Position numbers and translations under genes: made by a program
Assembly (NCBI RefSeq): GCF_020858115.1
Contig: NZ_JACYMM010000002.1
Location: 544,612-608,611 of the forward strand
Source of the DNA: Janthinobacterium sp. FW305-129
Lineage (GTDB): Bacteria; Pseudomonadota; Gammaproteobacteria; Burkholderiales; Burkholderiaceae_D
Reading direction: 5' to 3'
Length of the DNA stretch: 64,000 nt
Shown: positions 8,714 through 20,440 of the stretch, piece by piece
Layout of the letters: each line of letters starts with the position of its first letter
Position numbering within the stretch: the stretch's first letter is position 1
The notes under the pieces: model-generated
What the model saw: only the letters and a program-made list of their open reading frames with translations
Told to the model about the DNA's origin: nothing
Database searches by the model: none

Positions 8714-9652
8714 ATGTCCAGCCTGCCGCAACACCTCGACCTGCACCTGATCCGCATCCTTTACCTGCTGCTGGTGGAAAAGAATGTCTCGCGCGTGGCG
8801 CTGAAACTCAATCAGCCGCAGCCCTCGATTTCCGCCTCCCTGCGCAAACTGCGCGAATTGACGGGCGACCCGCTGCTCGTGCGCGGCGCGCGCGGCATGG
8901 TGCCCACGCAGCATGGCGAAAGCCTGCTCAATCCGGCCAAGCGCATCCTCGACCAGACGGAAAGCCTGTTTATCAAGAAGACGCCGTTCGTGGCGCAGGA
9001 GGAGGCGCGCACCTTCCATATCGCTGCGCCCGACTACCTGGACAGCCAGTTCCTGCCCAATGTGGTGGCCCTGCTGCGCCGCGGTTCGCCGAAAAGCCGC
9101 GTTGTGCTGCATAGCCTGGGACCGGGCATCGATCATATCCGGCAATTGTCCGACGGGGGCCTGGACCTGGTCATCGCCAACTGGGACGAGCCGCCCGCGC
9201 ACCTGCACATCTCGAAGTTGTTCGAAGATCCCATCGTCTGCGCCATGCATGCGGAAAACGCCTATGCGCGGCGCACGGCCAGCGACGCCATGACGCTCGA
9301 TGACTATCTGAGCCTGCCGCACGTGGCGCCGTCGCAGATGATGCCGGGCTACCACGGCGTGATCGATTCCTTCCTCGAACGGCAAAACCTGCAGCGCAAC
9401 GTGGTGGTGGAATCGGCGTATTTCGGCCTGATCCCCTACATGCTGACGCAGACGGACCTGGTGCTCACCACGGGCCGCCAGTTCATGCGCTTCTATGAAA
9501 AGACCCTGCCGCTGAAAACGTATACCGTGCCCTTGAAATTCCCGCCCATGCGCTTTTACCAGCTGTGGCACCAGCGCGTGCACCAGGCGCCCGAACACAA
9601 ATGGCTGCGCGACCAGGTCAGCGCAGCAGCCAAGGCGCTGGTGCAGCGATAG
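8714..9652 (+). CDS. LysR-family transcriptional regulator next to puuD
   Basis: A 312-residue LysR protein. The N-terminal winged helix-turn-helix is clear (NVSRVALKLNQPQPSISASL near residues 23-42, then LVRGARGMVPTQHG), followed by a substrate-binding-like effector domain from about residue 95. It is transcribed away from puuD and toward the uraD-allantoate hydrolase fusion, which starts 73 bases after its stop. That arrangement, with the palindrome before its start, points to control of urate and allantoate genes. The effector could be urate or a breakdown product, but nothing in the sequence shows which. Confidence 0.88.
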   Translation: MSSLPQHLDLHLIRILYLLLVEKNVSRVALKLNQPQPSISASLRKLRELTGDPLLVRGARGMVPTQHGESLLNPAKRILDQTESLFIKKTPFVAQEEARTFHIAAPDYLDSQFLPNVVALLRRGSPKSRVVLHSLGPGIDHIRQLSDGGLDLVIANWDEPPAHLHISKLFEDPIVCAMHAENAYARRTASDAMTLDDYLSLPHVAPSQMMPGYHGVIDSFLERQNLQRNVVVESAYFGLIPYMLTQTDLVLTTGRQFMRFYEKTLPLKTYTVPLKFPPMRFYQLWHQRVHQAPEHKWLRDQVSAAAKALVQR

Positions 9653-9725
9653 CCGCTATCAGCGCGCGCATATAATGGAGGCAGGAACGGGGCGCTATCA
9701 TCACCGCTTGCATGATCGGAAAACC

Positions 9726-11483
9726 ATGACCACCCTTTCAGACCTGAACGCCGGCAGCCAGGCCGATTTTATCGCGCACCTGCATGGCATCTACGAACAC
9801 TCGCCATGGATCGCCCAGCGCGCGGCCGCCGCCCGGCCGTTTGCCAGCCTGACGGCCCTCAAGACGGAGCTGCAGCGCGTGCTGGCGCAAGCCTCGCCCG
9901 AAGAGCAGCTGGGCCTCATCCGCGCCCATCCCGAGCTGGCCGGCAAGGCCGCCATCGCGGGCCAACTGACGGCGGAATCGACGCGCGAACAGGCCAAGTC
10001 CGGCCTGAACCTGTGCAGCCCCGAGGAATTTGCCACCCTGCAGCGCCTCAACAGCGAATACAACGCCAAGTTCGGCTTTCCCTTCATCCTGGCCGTCAAG
10101 GGTCCGACGGGCGAGGGCCTGACGCGCCAGGACATCATCGCCACGTTTGCGCGGCGCCTGAAAAACCGGCGCGCCGATGAACTGGCCGAATCGCTGCGGC
10201 AGATCAAACGCATCGCCGAACTGCGCCTGAACGACCTGTTCGACGTGCGCCTGGATTTCGGCCCCGCCATCATGCAGCAGGCGGAAACGCTGGCCGGCTG
10301 GAGCGACAGCGATTACAACCTGACCTGCGCTTACCTGACGCCGGCGCACCGCAAAACGGCCGCGCAGCTGGCCGACTGGATGCGGGACGCGGGCATGCAG
10401 GTGCACATCGACGCCGTCGGCAATGTCGTCGGACGCTACCTGTCCGACGCGCAGGGTGCGAAGACCCTGATGACGGGATCGCACTACGACACCGTGCGCA
10501 ACGGCGGCAAGTACGATGGCCGGCTGGGCATCGTACTGCCGATCGCCGTCGTGCGCCACCTGCATGAGCGGGGCGAAAAGCTGCCGTTTCATTTCGAGGT
10601 CGTCGGCTTCGCCGAAGAAGAAGGCGTGCGCTTCAAGAGCACGTTTTTGGGCAGCACGGCCGTCACGGGCAAGTTCGACGTGTCGCTGCTGGAGCAGTTG
10701 GATGCGGACGGCGTGAGCATGCGCGACGCGCTGGCCGCCGCCGGCCACGAGGCGAGCGCCATCGGCGCCATCGCGCGCGACCCCGCCGACTTGCTCGGCT
10801 ATGTGGAAGTGCACATCGAACAGGGTCCCGTGCTGCTCGAGCGCGACTTGCCGCTGGGCATCGTCACGGCGATCGCCGGCAGCTCGCGCTACCTGGTCAG
10901 TCTTGGGGGCGTGGCCAGCCATGCGGGCACCACGCCCATGACCATGCGCAAGGATGCGGCCAGCGCGGCCGCGGAAATCATTCTGCTGATGGAACGGCGC
11001 TGCAGCCAGGGCGAAGCGCTGGTGGGCACCGTGGGCCAGCTGCAGGTGCCCAACGGCTCCGTCAACGTGATCGCCGGCGCCTGCACCCTGTCGCTCGATA
11101 TCCGCGCGGCCGTTGATGCCGTGCGCCAGGCTGCCGTCGACGATATTTTGGATGGCATCGCCGCCATCTGCGCGCGGCGCCAGATCGACTACCAGCTGGA
11201 ACTGCTGCTGTCGGCGCGCGCGGCGCCGTGCGCACCGTGGCTGATGGCACAGCTGGCGCAAGCCGTGGCATCCGTCGGCATCGCACCGTACGCGCTGCTG
11301 TCGGGCGCCGGCCACGACGCCATGGCCATGGCCGCCATCACGGACGTGGCCATGCTGTTTACCCGCTGCGGCAATGGCGGCATCAGCCACAATCCGCTGG
11401 AAACCATGACGGCCGACGACGCCGACATCGCGGCGCGCGCGCTGCTGGCGTTTTTGCGCAACTTCCAGAAGAAACACACGTAA
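9726..11483 (+). CDS. fused OHCU decarboxylase (UraD) and allantoate amidohydrolase-type M20 hydrolase
   Basis: One 585-residue reading frame joins two purine enzymes. Residues 1-165 are an OHCU decarboxylase: HPELAGKAA with catalytic His68, then QAKSGLNLCSPEE and NAKFGFPFILAVKG. From about residue 170 onward is a Zn-dependent M20 amidohydrolase of the allantoate/ureidoglycine/carbamoylase group: GSHYDTV (H253, D255), KYDG (D264), GFAEEEG (297-299), and a GAGHDAMAMA motif late in the chain. UraD makes S-allantoin from OHCU; allantoate amidohydrolase converts allantoate to ureidoglycine, CO2 and ammonia. PuuE at the other end of the window supplies the step between. I prefer the ATG at 9726; an in-frame ATG at 9675 would add 17 residues unlike UraD. 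Confidence 0.88.
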   Translation: MTTLSDLNAGSQADFIAHLHGIYEHSPWIAQRAAAARPFASLTALKTELQRVLAQASPEEQLGLIRAHPELAGKAAIAGQLTAESTREQAKSGLNLCSPEEFATLQRLNSEYNAKFGFPFILAVKGPTGEGLTRQDIIATFARRLKNRRADELAESLRQIKRIAELRLNDLFDVRLDFGPAIMQQAETLAGWSDSDYNLTCAYLTPAHRKTAAQLADWMRDAGMQVHIDAVGNVVGRYLSDAQGAKTLMTGSHYDTVRNGGKYDGRLGIVLPIAVVRHLHERGEKLPFHFEVVGFAEEEGVRFKSTFLGSTAVTGKFDVSLLEQLDADGVSMRDALAAAGHEASAIGAIARDPADLLGYVEVHIEQGPVLLERDLPLGIVTAIAGSSRYLVSLGGVASHAGTTPMTMRKDAASAAAEIILLMERRCSQGEALVGTVGQLQVPNGSVNVIAGACTLSLDIRAAVDAVRQAAVDDILDGIAAICARRQIDYQLELLLSARAAPCAPWLMAQLAQAVASVGIAPYALLSGAGHDAMAMAAITDVAMLFTRCGNGGISHNPLETMTADDADIAARALLAFLRNFQKKHT

Positions 11484-11696
11484 CAGGAAGAGAGTGGTGG
11501 AACCCGGACAGGCGCCGCGCCAGGGATGCGGCCGGGAAGGCAGCCAGGCCGGTACATGCTGGTATAAGGCGTACGTTGTGCAGCAGCAACGAACTACTAA
11601 GGCAGCCACCTCGATCCACGGAAAGATGCGTGCTTGGCTGGAACCGGGTCCGTTGCAAACCACCACATTATGATACTTTTCACAGGCTGAAACATG

Positions 11697-13037
11697 CTAT
11701 GGCTGGCAGTGAAAAGACATCCGTATATATGGAACCATGCCTTCGGAGAGTTGCCCGCTATTTACGGCAGACGGCGGCTGATGATCACCAACCACATAAG
11801 CTTCGGTACAGCCTAGCTCAGCACTGGCACTTAATGTATCGACCAAAAATCCAATCGCATTGCGTGCTACCAACTGTGAATCACCAATCTTCTCCATATC
11901 TTGGAAATATTGGACAGATGCATCGGGCATGCCCGATGCAATGGGTTCATGGCTGGACAACGAAAGCATGTACAAAAAAGCCTTGTCTTGCTGGCGTATC
12001 AAATCCACACCAAAATTAATCATATCTTCGTCACAAACACCACGAAATGGCCCCGGACAAGTTCTCAGCTTACTCAGCTCAGGCTGGAAATATGCGTGCT
12101 CGATGCCCAGGCTTTTCCAGACGGAATCGCGGGCATAAAACATTTTTTGATAACCATGTACGCCAAAAACCTCATACCCTTTAGTTTTCATGTAGGCAGG
12201 AGCACAAGCATCAGCCATTGCTGAGAAATTGGTACTTGCATCAAACTGAATGTATTCGGAACACAACTCACGAATCTCGCCTTGCATCGTCGAACCATGA
12301 TAATCAGTAAATCCAGTCTTCAGCACTTTCACGCCGCGACTCTTCAGCTTCTTTTCGACGGCCACCAACGAACCATGGCTTTCTCCCCATGACTCCACGA
12401 TCATCAAAACCATTTTTGCGGGCATTGAACTTTCACTTTTCACATGATTCAAAAAGGTCGGTTCGCTGGTTTTCCCCAAAGAATTCTGTTTATTTAAAAA
12501 ACTATCACTGATCAGCGTTTTAATTGCAAACGGTGACGGTGTGACAATTCTATTGCGGATTTCACTTACGCCAACATCCAGCACCAGCAGTACACCTTTT
12601 AGCGATATCAGGAAAATACCAATAAAAAATACAATGCGCCTGAATCCCAACGAAGTTTTCCGATAAACATCGGAAGACAGGAAGAAAAACATTATCAAAA
12701 AAAACAAGAAACAGATTATTAATATCGGCGCTGGAGAATTCCCCAAAACAGTGAACAAGTAAAATTCATATGAACTGGGTCGAATATTCCAATTTGACAA
12801 TATGGAAACCAAGAAGATGAAAATCCATAAAAACTTAATTAAAAAGGAAACCCATCCCTTGAAACGTTTTTCCATATACGGAAAAAACAATGGCTCGATG
12901 CAGATATATATACGACCAAATGCAAAGCTCCAGATTAAGCTGGGCAATAACATCCATAAAAAACAGCGCACATATGTGAATTTTTCAGAATAATTTAAAA
13001 ATAGCGGTTTTTCTTGTAGCGTAAAAATTGAACTCAT
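11697..13037 (-). CDS. AT-rich sulfatase-fold membrane protein (LTA synthase/EptA-like)
   Basis: A 446-residue protein with about four membrane helices in the first 155 residues and a sulfatase/alkaline-phosphatase-fold domain after residue 205. It shows IVESWGESHG (metal Glu215), GSTMQGEIRE (candidate Thr nucleophile near 250) and VVGDHQPPS (metal Asp418, His419). Such enzymes move phosphoethanolamine, phosphoglycerol or similar groups onto lipids or glycans in the periplasm. Base use differs sharply from the neighbours: AT-rich, with many AAA, TTT and ATT codons. No ribosome site is seen before the ATG. It shares no pathway with the flanking genes and looks like a transferred cargo gene. 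The fold is likely; the donor and acceptor are unknown. Confidence 0.75.
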   Translation of the reverse strand: MSSIFTLQEKPLFLNYSEKFTYVRCFLWMLLPSLIWSFAFGRIYICIEPLFFPYMEKRFKGWVSFLIKFLWIFIFLVSILSNWNIRPSSYEFYLFTVLGNSPAPILIICFLFFLIMFFFLSSDVYRKTSLGFRRIVFFIGIFLISLKGVLLVLDVGVSEIRNRIVTPSPFAIKTLISDSFLNKQNSLGKTSEPTFLNHVKSESSMPAKMVLMIVESWGESHGSLVAVEKKLKSRGVKVLKTGFTDYHGSTMQGEIRELCSEYIQFDASTNFSAMADACAPAYMKTKGYEVFGVHGYQKMFYARDSVWKSLGIEHAYFQPELSKLRTCPGPFRGVCDEDMINFGVDLIRQQDKAFLYMLSLSSHEPIASGMPDASVQYFQDMEKIGDSQLVARNAIGFLVDTLSASAELGCTEAYVVGDHQPPSAVNSGQLSEGMVPYIRMSFHCQP

Positions 13038-13496
13038 GGGTAAGCAATACTAAAGATGGCATCTTGTCATAGCAAGAAAGACACAGGAAAGCCATGACAT
13101 TGGCTCGGTGATTTTTAATTATTTTTTTTGGGCAACAATTGTAACATGCTTGTCATAATTGGTTCCTCACCATACCCGGAACAGAAAAATACGCATAGTG
13201 AAAATTTAAAAACATCGTTTTTTGAACTGCAATTTTCTCATGATTTCTTGACACTCTGACTGCATGTCAAGTGATAGATGAAGGAAAGACAGATACAAAA
13301 AACCTGACGCGAAAGTCGACGGATGGATGCAAGATACGCTCTCGCAACACTTGGCATCGAGACGAAATATCTGCTGTCAGGTGCGAGAAAAGTGGCAGGG
13401 ATTTGGGACGTCTTACGCGGCGAGGCAGCTGGGCAGCTGATGTCCGCCAGAGACCTGGAAGCAGGCGGCAAGCGGGCCGCCTGGTGATTTTTTTGG
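13038..13496. other. 459-base gap, AT-rich on the left
   Basis: No supported gene. The half nearest the sulfatase gene is AT-rich and probably carries its promoter and the edge of the acquired segment. Base composition returns to the local GC-rich norm before 13400. The short open frames here have no ribosome site or recognisable protein. I see no transposon ends or direct repeats marking an insertion. Confidence 0.5.
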
Positions 13497-14732
13497 CTAC
13501 ACGGCCACGGCCCGCTCCAGCATCGCGTGCAGCAGCACGTTGCAGCCCGCTTCCAGGTGCTCGGGCTTGGCGTCCTCGATTTCATTGTGGCTGATGCCGT
13601 CCTTGCACGGCACGAAGATCATGCCGGCCGGCGCCAGCCGGGCCGCGTAGATGGCGTCGTGGCCGGCGCCGGACACCACGTCCATCACGGAGTAACCGAG
13701 TTTTTCAGTCGCATTGCGCACGGCGCCCACGCAGTCGGGGTGGAACGGACATGGCGGGTAATAGGACACCCTTTCCAGTGAAATGCCCAAGCCTGTTTTT
13801 TCGCGCGTGGCGTCGATGAAGGCCGTGATCTCGCCATGCATGGTGTTGAGCAGTTCATCGTTCACGTTGCGCAGGTCGATGCTGAACTTGACCTCGCCGG
13901 GGATCACGTTGCGGCTGTTCGGAAAGACCTGCACCATGCCCACCGTGCCGCGCCCATACGGCGGGTAGCGGTTGGCAATCGCCACCACCTCCTGCATGAT
14001 GGTGGTGGCCACCTGCAGCGCATCCTTGCGCAGGCCCATGGGCGTGGGCCCCGCATGCGCTTCCATGCCCGTCACCACGCAGTCGTACCACGACAGGCCC
14101 ATCACGGCCGGCACCACGCCGATGATTTTATCGGCGTCTTCCAGCACGGGCCCTTGTTCGATATGCGTCTCGAAATACGCACTGATGGGATGGTCGCCCG
14201 GCACCTGGTCTCCACGATAGCCGATGCGCGCCAGCTCCTCGCCCACCGTTTTACCTTCCGTGTCTTTCGCCGCGTACGCGGTTTCGAGCGAAAAGGCGCC
14301 GCAAAACACGCCGGAGCCCATCATCACGGGTACGAAACGCGAGCCTTCCTCGTTGGTCCAGAACGCCACCTCGATGGGCGATCGCGTCTTGATATTGAGG
14401 TCATTCAGGGTGCGCACCACTTCCAGGCCCGCCAGCACGCCGTAATTGCCATCGAACTTGCCGCCCGTGGGCTGGGTGTCGATGTGGCTGCCCGTCATCA
14501 CGGGCGGCAAGGTATTGTCGGTGCCGTCGCGGCGCATGAAGACATTGCCGATCTGGTCGATGGTAATGCTCATGCCCGCCTCGCGACCCCAGCGCACCAC
14601 CAGGTCGCGCCCCTGTTTGTCGAGGTCCGTCAGGGCCAGGCGCTTGACGCCGCCCTTCACTGTCGCGCCGATCTGCGCCAGTTCCATCAGGGCTGCCCAC
14701 AGGCGCTCACCATTGATACGTAATTCATCCAT
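13497..14732 (-). CDS. beta-ureidopropionase-type Zn-dependent amidohydrolase (M20 family)
   Basis: A 411-residue M20-family carbamoyl amidohydrolase with GSHIDTQPTGGKFDG (metal His and Asp), FWTNEEGSRF (catalytic Glu pair) and a late GAGHDA motif. By context it hydrolyses N-carbamoyl-beta-alanine (and the methyl analogue from thymine) to beta-alanine, CO2 and ammonia, the third step of reductive pyrimidine breakdown. The ATG at 14732 follows AAGGAG; an upstream in-frame start would add ten residues and overlap the hydA end. It is the last gene of the leftward operon, ten bases after hydA. Allantoate hydrolases are close relatives, but the link to hydA and preTA favours the ureidopropionase role. 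Confidence 0.88.
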   Translation of the reverse strand: MDELRINGERLWAALMELAQIGATVKGGVKRLALTDLDKQGRDLVVRWGREAGMSITIDQIGNVFMRRDGTDNTLPPVMTGSHIDTQPTGGKFDGNYGVLAGLEVVRTLNDLNIKTRSPIEVAFWTNEEGSRFVPVMMGSGVFCGAFSLETAYAAKDTEGKTVGEELARIGYRGDQVPGDHPISAYFETHIEQGPVLEDADKIIGVVPAVMGLSWYDCVVTGMEAHAGPTPMGLRKDALQVATTIMQEVVAIANRYPPYGRGTVGMVQVFPNSRNVIPGEVKFSIDLRNVNDELLNTMHGEITAFIDATREKTGLGISLERVSYYPPCPFHPDCVGAVRNATEKLGYSVMDVVSGAGHDAIYAARLAPAGMIFVPCKDGISHNEIEDAKPEHLEAGCNVLLHAMLERAVAV

Positions 14733-14742
14733 CGTCAACTCC

Positions 14743-17636
<2,894 letters not shown>

Positions 17637-17745
17637 AGGGTTGCTCCATCGGTTGGGAGGTTGGGCGTTTTAAAAACGGCTGCGGCCTAGCTTACTGCAA
17701 AGTTGGGCAACTGTTTATAAAATATACGTACGCAAAAAACGTGCC

Positions 17746-19026
17746 CTATGCCGATTCCGCCAATGCCCGTGGATTCCTGGGATCCTGCGTCCAGTTCATG
17801 TACGGCTTGCCCGTCGCCTGCGGCACCATCGTGATGCAGCCCTGCACCGGACAGGTGATTTCGCACAGGTTGCAGCCCACGCATTCCTCCTTGATCACCT
17901 CATATGTGCGCGTACCGGCCGCGTCGATCAGTTGCGCAATCGACTGGTGCGAGGTGTCTTCGCAAGCCACGTAGCACTTGCCGCACTTGATGCAGTCGTC
18001 CTGGTTGATCTGCGCGATCACCTGGTAATTCATGTCCAGGTATTTCCAGTCCGTCGTGTTGGCCACGGCCTTGCCGGAAAAATCGCTGATGCGTGCATAG
18101 CCCTTCTCGTCCATCCAGCGCGACAAGCCATCCTTCATCTCGTCGACGATGCGGAAACCATGCAGCATGGCGGCCGTGCACACCTGCACGCAGCCGGCGC
18201 CCAGGGCGAGGAATTCGGCCGCATCGCGCCAGTTGCCGATGCCGCCGATGCCGGAAATGGGCAAGCCCCGCGTCTGCGGATCGCGCGCGATTTCCGCCAC
18301 CATGTTCAGGGCGATCGGTTTCACGGCAGACCCGCAATAGCCGCCGTGCGTGCTGGCGCCGCCGACAATCGGCAAGGCCACCATGCGGTCCAGGTCCAGC
18401 GAGGTGATGGAATTGATGGTGTTGATCAGCGAGACGGCGTCCGCGCCGCCCGCCTTGGCCGCGCGCGCCGGCATGCGCACGTCCGTGATGTTCGGCGTGA
18501 GCTTGACGATGACGGGTAGCTTGCTGTGCTTCTTGCACCAGGCAGTGACCATCTGCACATACTCGGGCACCTGGCCCACGGCCGCGCCCATGCCTCGCTC
18601 CGGCATGCCATGCGGACAGCCGAAATTGAGTTCGATGCCGTCCGCTCCTGTCGCTTCCACCTTCGGCAAAATGTCGGCCCAGTAGTGCTCTTCGCAGGGC
18701 AGCATCAGCGAGACGATCATGGCGCGGTCGGGCCAGTCCTTTTTCACCTGCGTGATTTCGCGCAGGTTGATCTCCAGCGAGCGGTCGGTGATCAGTTCGA
18801 TGTTATTGAAACCCACCACTTCGCGGTTCTTGCCGTACAGGGCGGAATAACGCGACGAGACGTTGACGGCGGCCGGATCTTCACCGAGGGTTTTCCACAC
18901 GACGCCGCCCCATCCTGCCTCAAACGCGCGCACCACGTTGTAGGCCTTGTCGGTCGGCGGTGCGGACGCCAGCCAGAAGGGATTCGGCGCCTTGATGCCG
19001 CAAAATTCGATGCTGAGATCAGCCAT
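17746..19026 (-). CDS. preA: NAD-dependent dihydropyrimidine dehydrogenase, subunit PreA
   Basis: A 426-residue flavoprotein. The FMN barrel carries the active-site loop NFGCPHGMPERGMG near residue 133, matching the catalytic Cys loop of dihydropyrimidine dehydrogenase. The C-terminus has two 4Fe-4S motifs, CIKCGKCYVAC and CVGCNLCEITC. With PreT it reduces uracil and thymine to the dihydro bases. Its ATG shares one base with the preT stop (TAATG), so the two subunits are coupled. It is part of the leftward pyrimidine operon. Confidence 0.94.
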   Translation of the reverse strand: MADLSIEFCGIKAPNPFWLASAPPTDKAYNVVRAFEAGWGGVVWKTLGEDPAAVNVSSRYSALYGKNREVVGFNNIELITDRSLEINLREITQVKKDWPDRAMIVSLMLPCEEHYWADILPKVEATGADGIELNFGCPHGMPERGMGAAVGQVPEYVQMVTAWCKKHSKLPVIVKLTPNITDVRMPARAAKAGGADAVSLINTINSITSLDLDRMVALPIVGGASTHGGYCGSAVKPIALNMVAEIARDPQTRGLPISGIGGIGNWRDAAEFLALGAGCVQVCTAAMLHGFRIVDEMKDGLSRWMDEKGYARISDFSGKAVANTTDWKYLDMNYQVIAQINQDDCIKCGKCYVACEDTSHQSIAQLIDAAGTRTYEVIKEECVGCNLCEITCPVQGCITMVPQATGKPYMNWTQDPRNPRALAESA

Positions 19027-20393
19027 TATGCAGCCTCCACTTTATTCAACAAATCGGAATGGATGGCCAATGCGGCCAGCTTGCCATGCTGGACGGCTTG
19101 CACCGTCAAGTCCTGCCCCGGTGCCACGCAGTCGCCGCCCGCGTAGATCCCCGGCAGCACCGTGCGAAAACCCGCATCGACGGCGATCTTGTCGCCTTCG
19201 CGCCGCAACAAGGATGCCATCGGGTCATGCAGCACCTGCGTATCGAGGCTCTGGCCGATGGCCTTGAAGATGGCGTCGGCCGCCACGTCGAACGTTTCGC
19301 CCGTGCCCGCCAGGCGCGTGCCCTGCATGCGCGTTTTCTCGAAACGCATGCCGGCCACATGGCCAGCCGCATCGAGCAACACCTGCCGCGGCTGGGCCCA
19401 CGTCAGCATGCGCACCTGGTTGGTCTTGGCGATTTCCTGTTCGTGGTGCGTGGCCGTCATGGCGTCGAAACCGCGCCGGTAGACCAGGGTGACTTCCTCG
19501 GCGCCCAGGCGCTGGATCTGCACGGCCATGTCGATGGCCGTATTGCCGGCGCCAATGACGATGGCGCGTTTCGGCACGGGCAGCGCGGCCAGGTCGTTCG
19601 CCTGGCGCAGCGCGCTGATGTAATCGACGGCGGCCAGGAGACCCGGCGCATCTTCGCCCGTCAAGCCCAGCTTGCGGCTGGCGCCCAGGCCCAGGCCGAG
19701 GAAGACGGCGTCATACTGCGCATGCAGGTCGCGCAGCTGCAGGTTCTCGCCCAGTACCTGGCGACATCGGATTTCAATGCCGCCTATGCCCAGCAGGAAG
19801 TCGATTTCCTTTTGCGCGAAATCGTCCGTCAGCTTGTACTTGGCGATGCCGTATTCATTCAGGCCGCCGGCCTTGCCTTCCTTTTCAAAGATCACCACGT
19901 CGTGCCCCAGCATGGCCAGCCGGTGCGCGCACGACAGTCCCGCCGGCCCCGCGCCGACGATGGCAATGGTCTTGCCGGTGGCAGGCGCACGCTGGAACGG
20001 ATGGCTGGCAAAATGCATGTGGTCGACGGCGTAGCGCTGCAAGAGGCCGATTTTCACCGGCTGGCCTTCGGCGTCGTGGTTGCGCACGCAGACGTCTTCG
20101 CACAGGATTTCCGTAGGACAGACGCGGGCGCAACTGCCGCCCAGGATGTTCTGTTTCAGGATGCCGGCGGCGGCGCCGTTGATGTTTTTGTCGTGGATGT
20201 TGCGGATGAAGCTGGCCACGTCGATTTCAGACGGGCAGATGCGGCTGCACGGCGCATCGTAGCAATACAGGCAGCGGGCGCTTTCGATTGCCGCCTGGCG
20301 TGCCGTCAGAGGCGGCGCCAGGTCCGTGAAATGGCCCGCCAATTCCTCATTGGGCAGGGCGGGATGCGGCAAATAATTCAGGGACTCGATCAT
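19026..20393 (-). CDS. preT: dihydropyrimidine dehydrogenase, NAD(P)/FAD subunit PreT
   Basis: A 455-residue glutamate-synthase-beta-type oxidoreductase. The N-terminal Fe-S domain shows ARCLYCYDAPCSRICP and GGSCARVCPTEILCEDVC. Two Rossmann folds follow: FAD site IVGAGPAGLSCAHR (about residue 149) and NAD(P) site VIGAGNTAIDMAV (about 279). It feeds electrons from NAD(P)H to PreA. It lies 47 bases after mmsA and directly abuts preA. The length and domain order match E. coli PreT (YeiT) in a slightly longer form. Confidence 0.93.
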   Translation of the reverse strand: MIESLNYLPHPALPNEELAGHFTDLAPPLTARQAAIESARCLYCYDAPCSRICPSEIDVASFIRNIHDKNINGAAAGILKQNILGGSCARVCPTEILCEDVCVRNHDAEGQPVKIGLLQRYAVDHMHFASHPFQRAPATGKTIAIVGAGPAGLSCAHRLAMLGHDVVIFEKEGKAGGLNEYGIAKYKLTDDFAQKEIDFLLGIGGIEIRCRQVLGENLQLRDLHAQYDAVFLGLGLGASRKLGLTGEDAPGLLAAVDYISALRQANDLAALPVPKRAIVIGAGNTAIDMAVQIQRLGAEEVTLVYRRGFDAMTATHHEQEIAKTNQVRMLTWAQPRQVLLDAAGHVAGMRFEKTRMQGTRLAGTGETFDVAADAIFKAIGQSLDTQVLHDPMASLLRREGDKIAVDAGFRTVLPGIYAGGDCVAPGQDLTVQAVQHGKLAALAIHSDLLNKVEAA

Positions 20394-20440
20394 CGCGTTT
20401 TCCTTCTTTGATCCTGCGGTGGACTATTAGTGTGAAACCG

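Noticed and set aside
9738..11666. 642-codon leftward frame opposite the UraD-allantoate hydrolase gene
   Set aside because: Shadow of a well-supported gene; composition and lack of motifs are as expected for an antisense frame.
11484..11696. Possible insertion remnant between the uraD fusion and the sulfatase gene
   Set aside because: No inverted or direct repeats and no transposase fragment could be seen; it is likely ordinary spacer at the edge of the AT-rich segment.
17637..17745. Promoter for the NCS1 permease in the 109-base gap
   Set aside because: AT-rich TATAAA-like stretches exist but no paired -35 and -10 at proper spacing.
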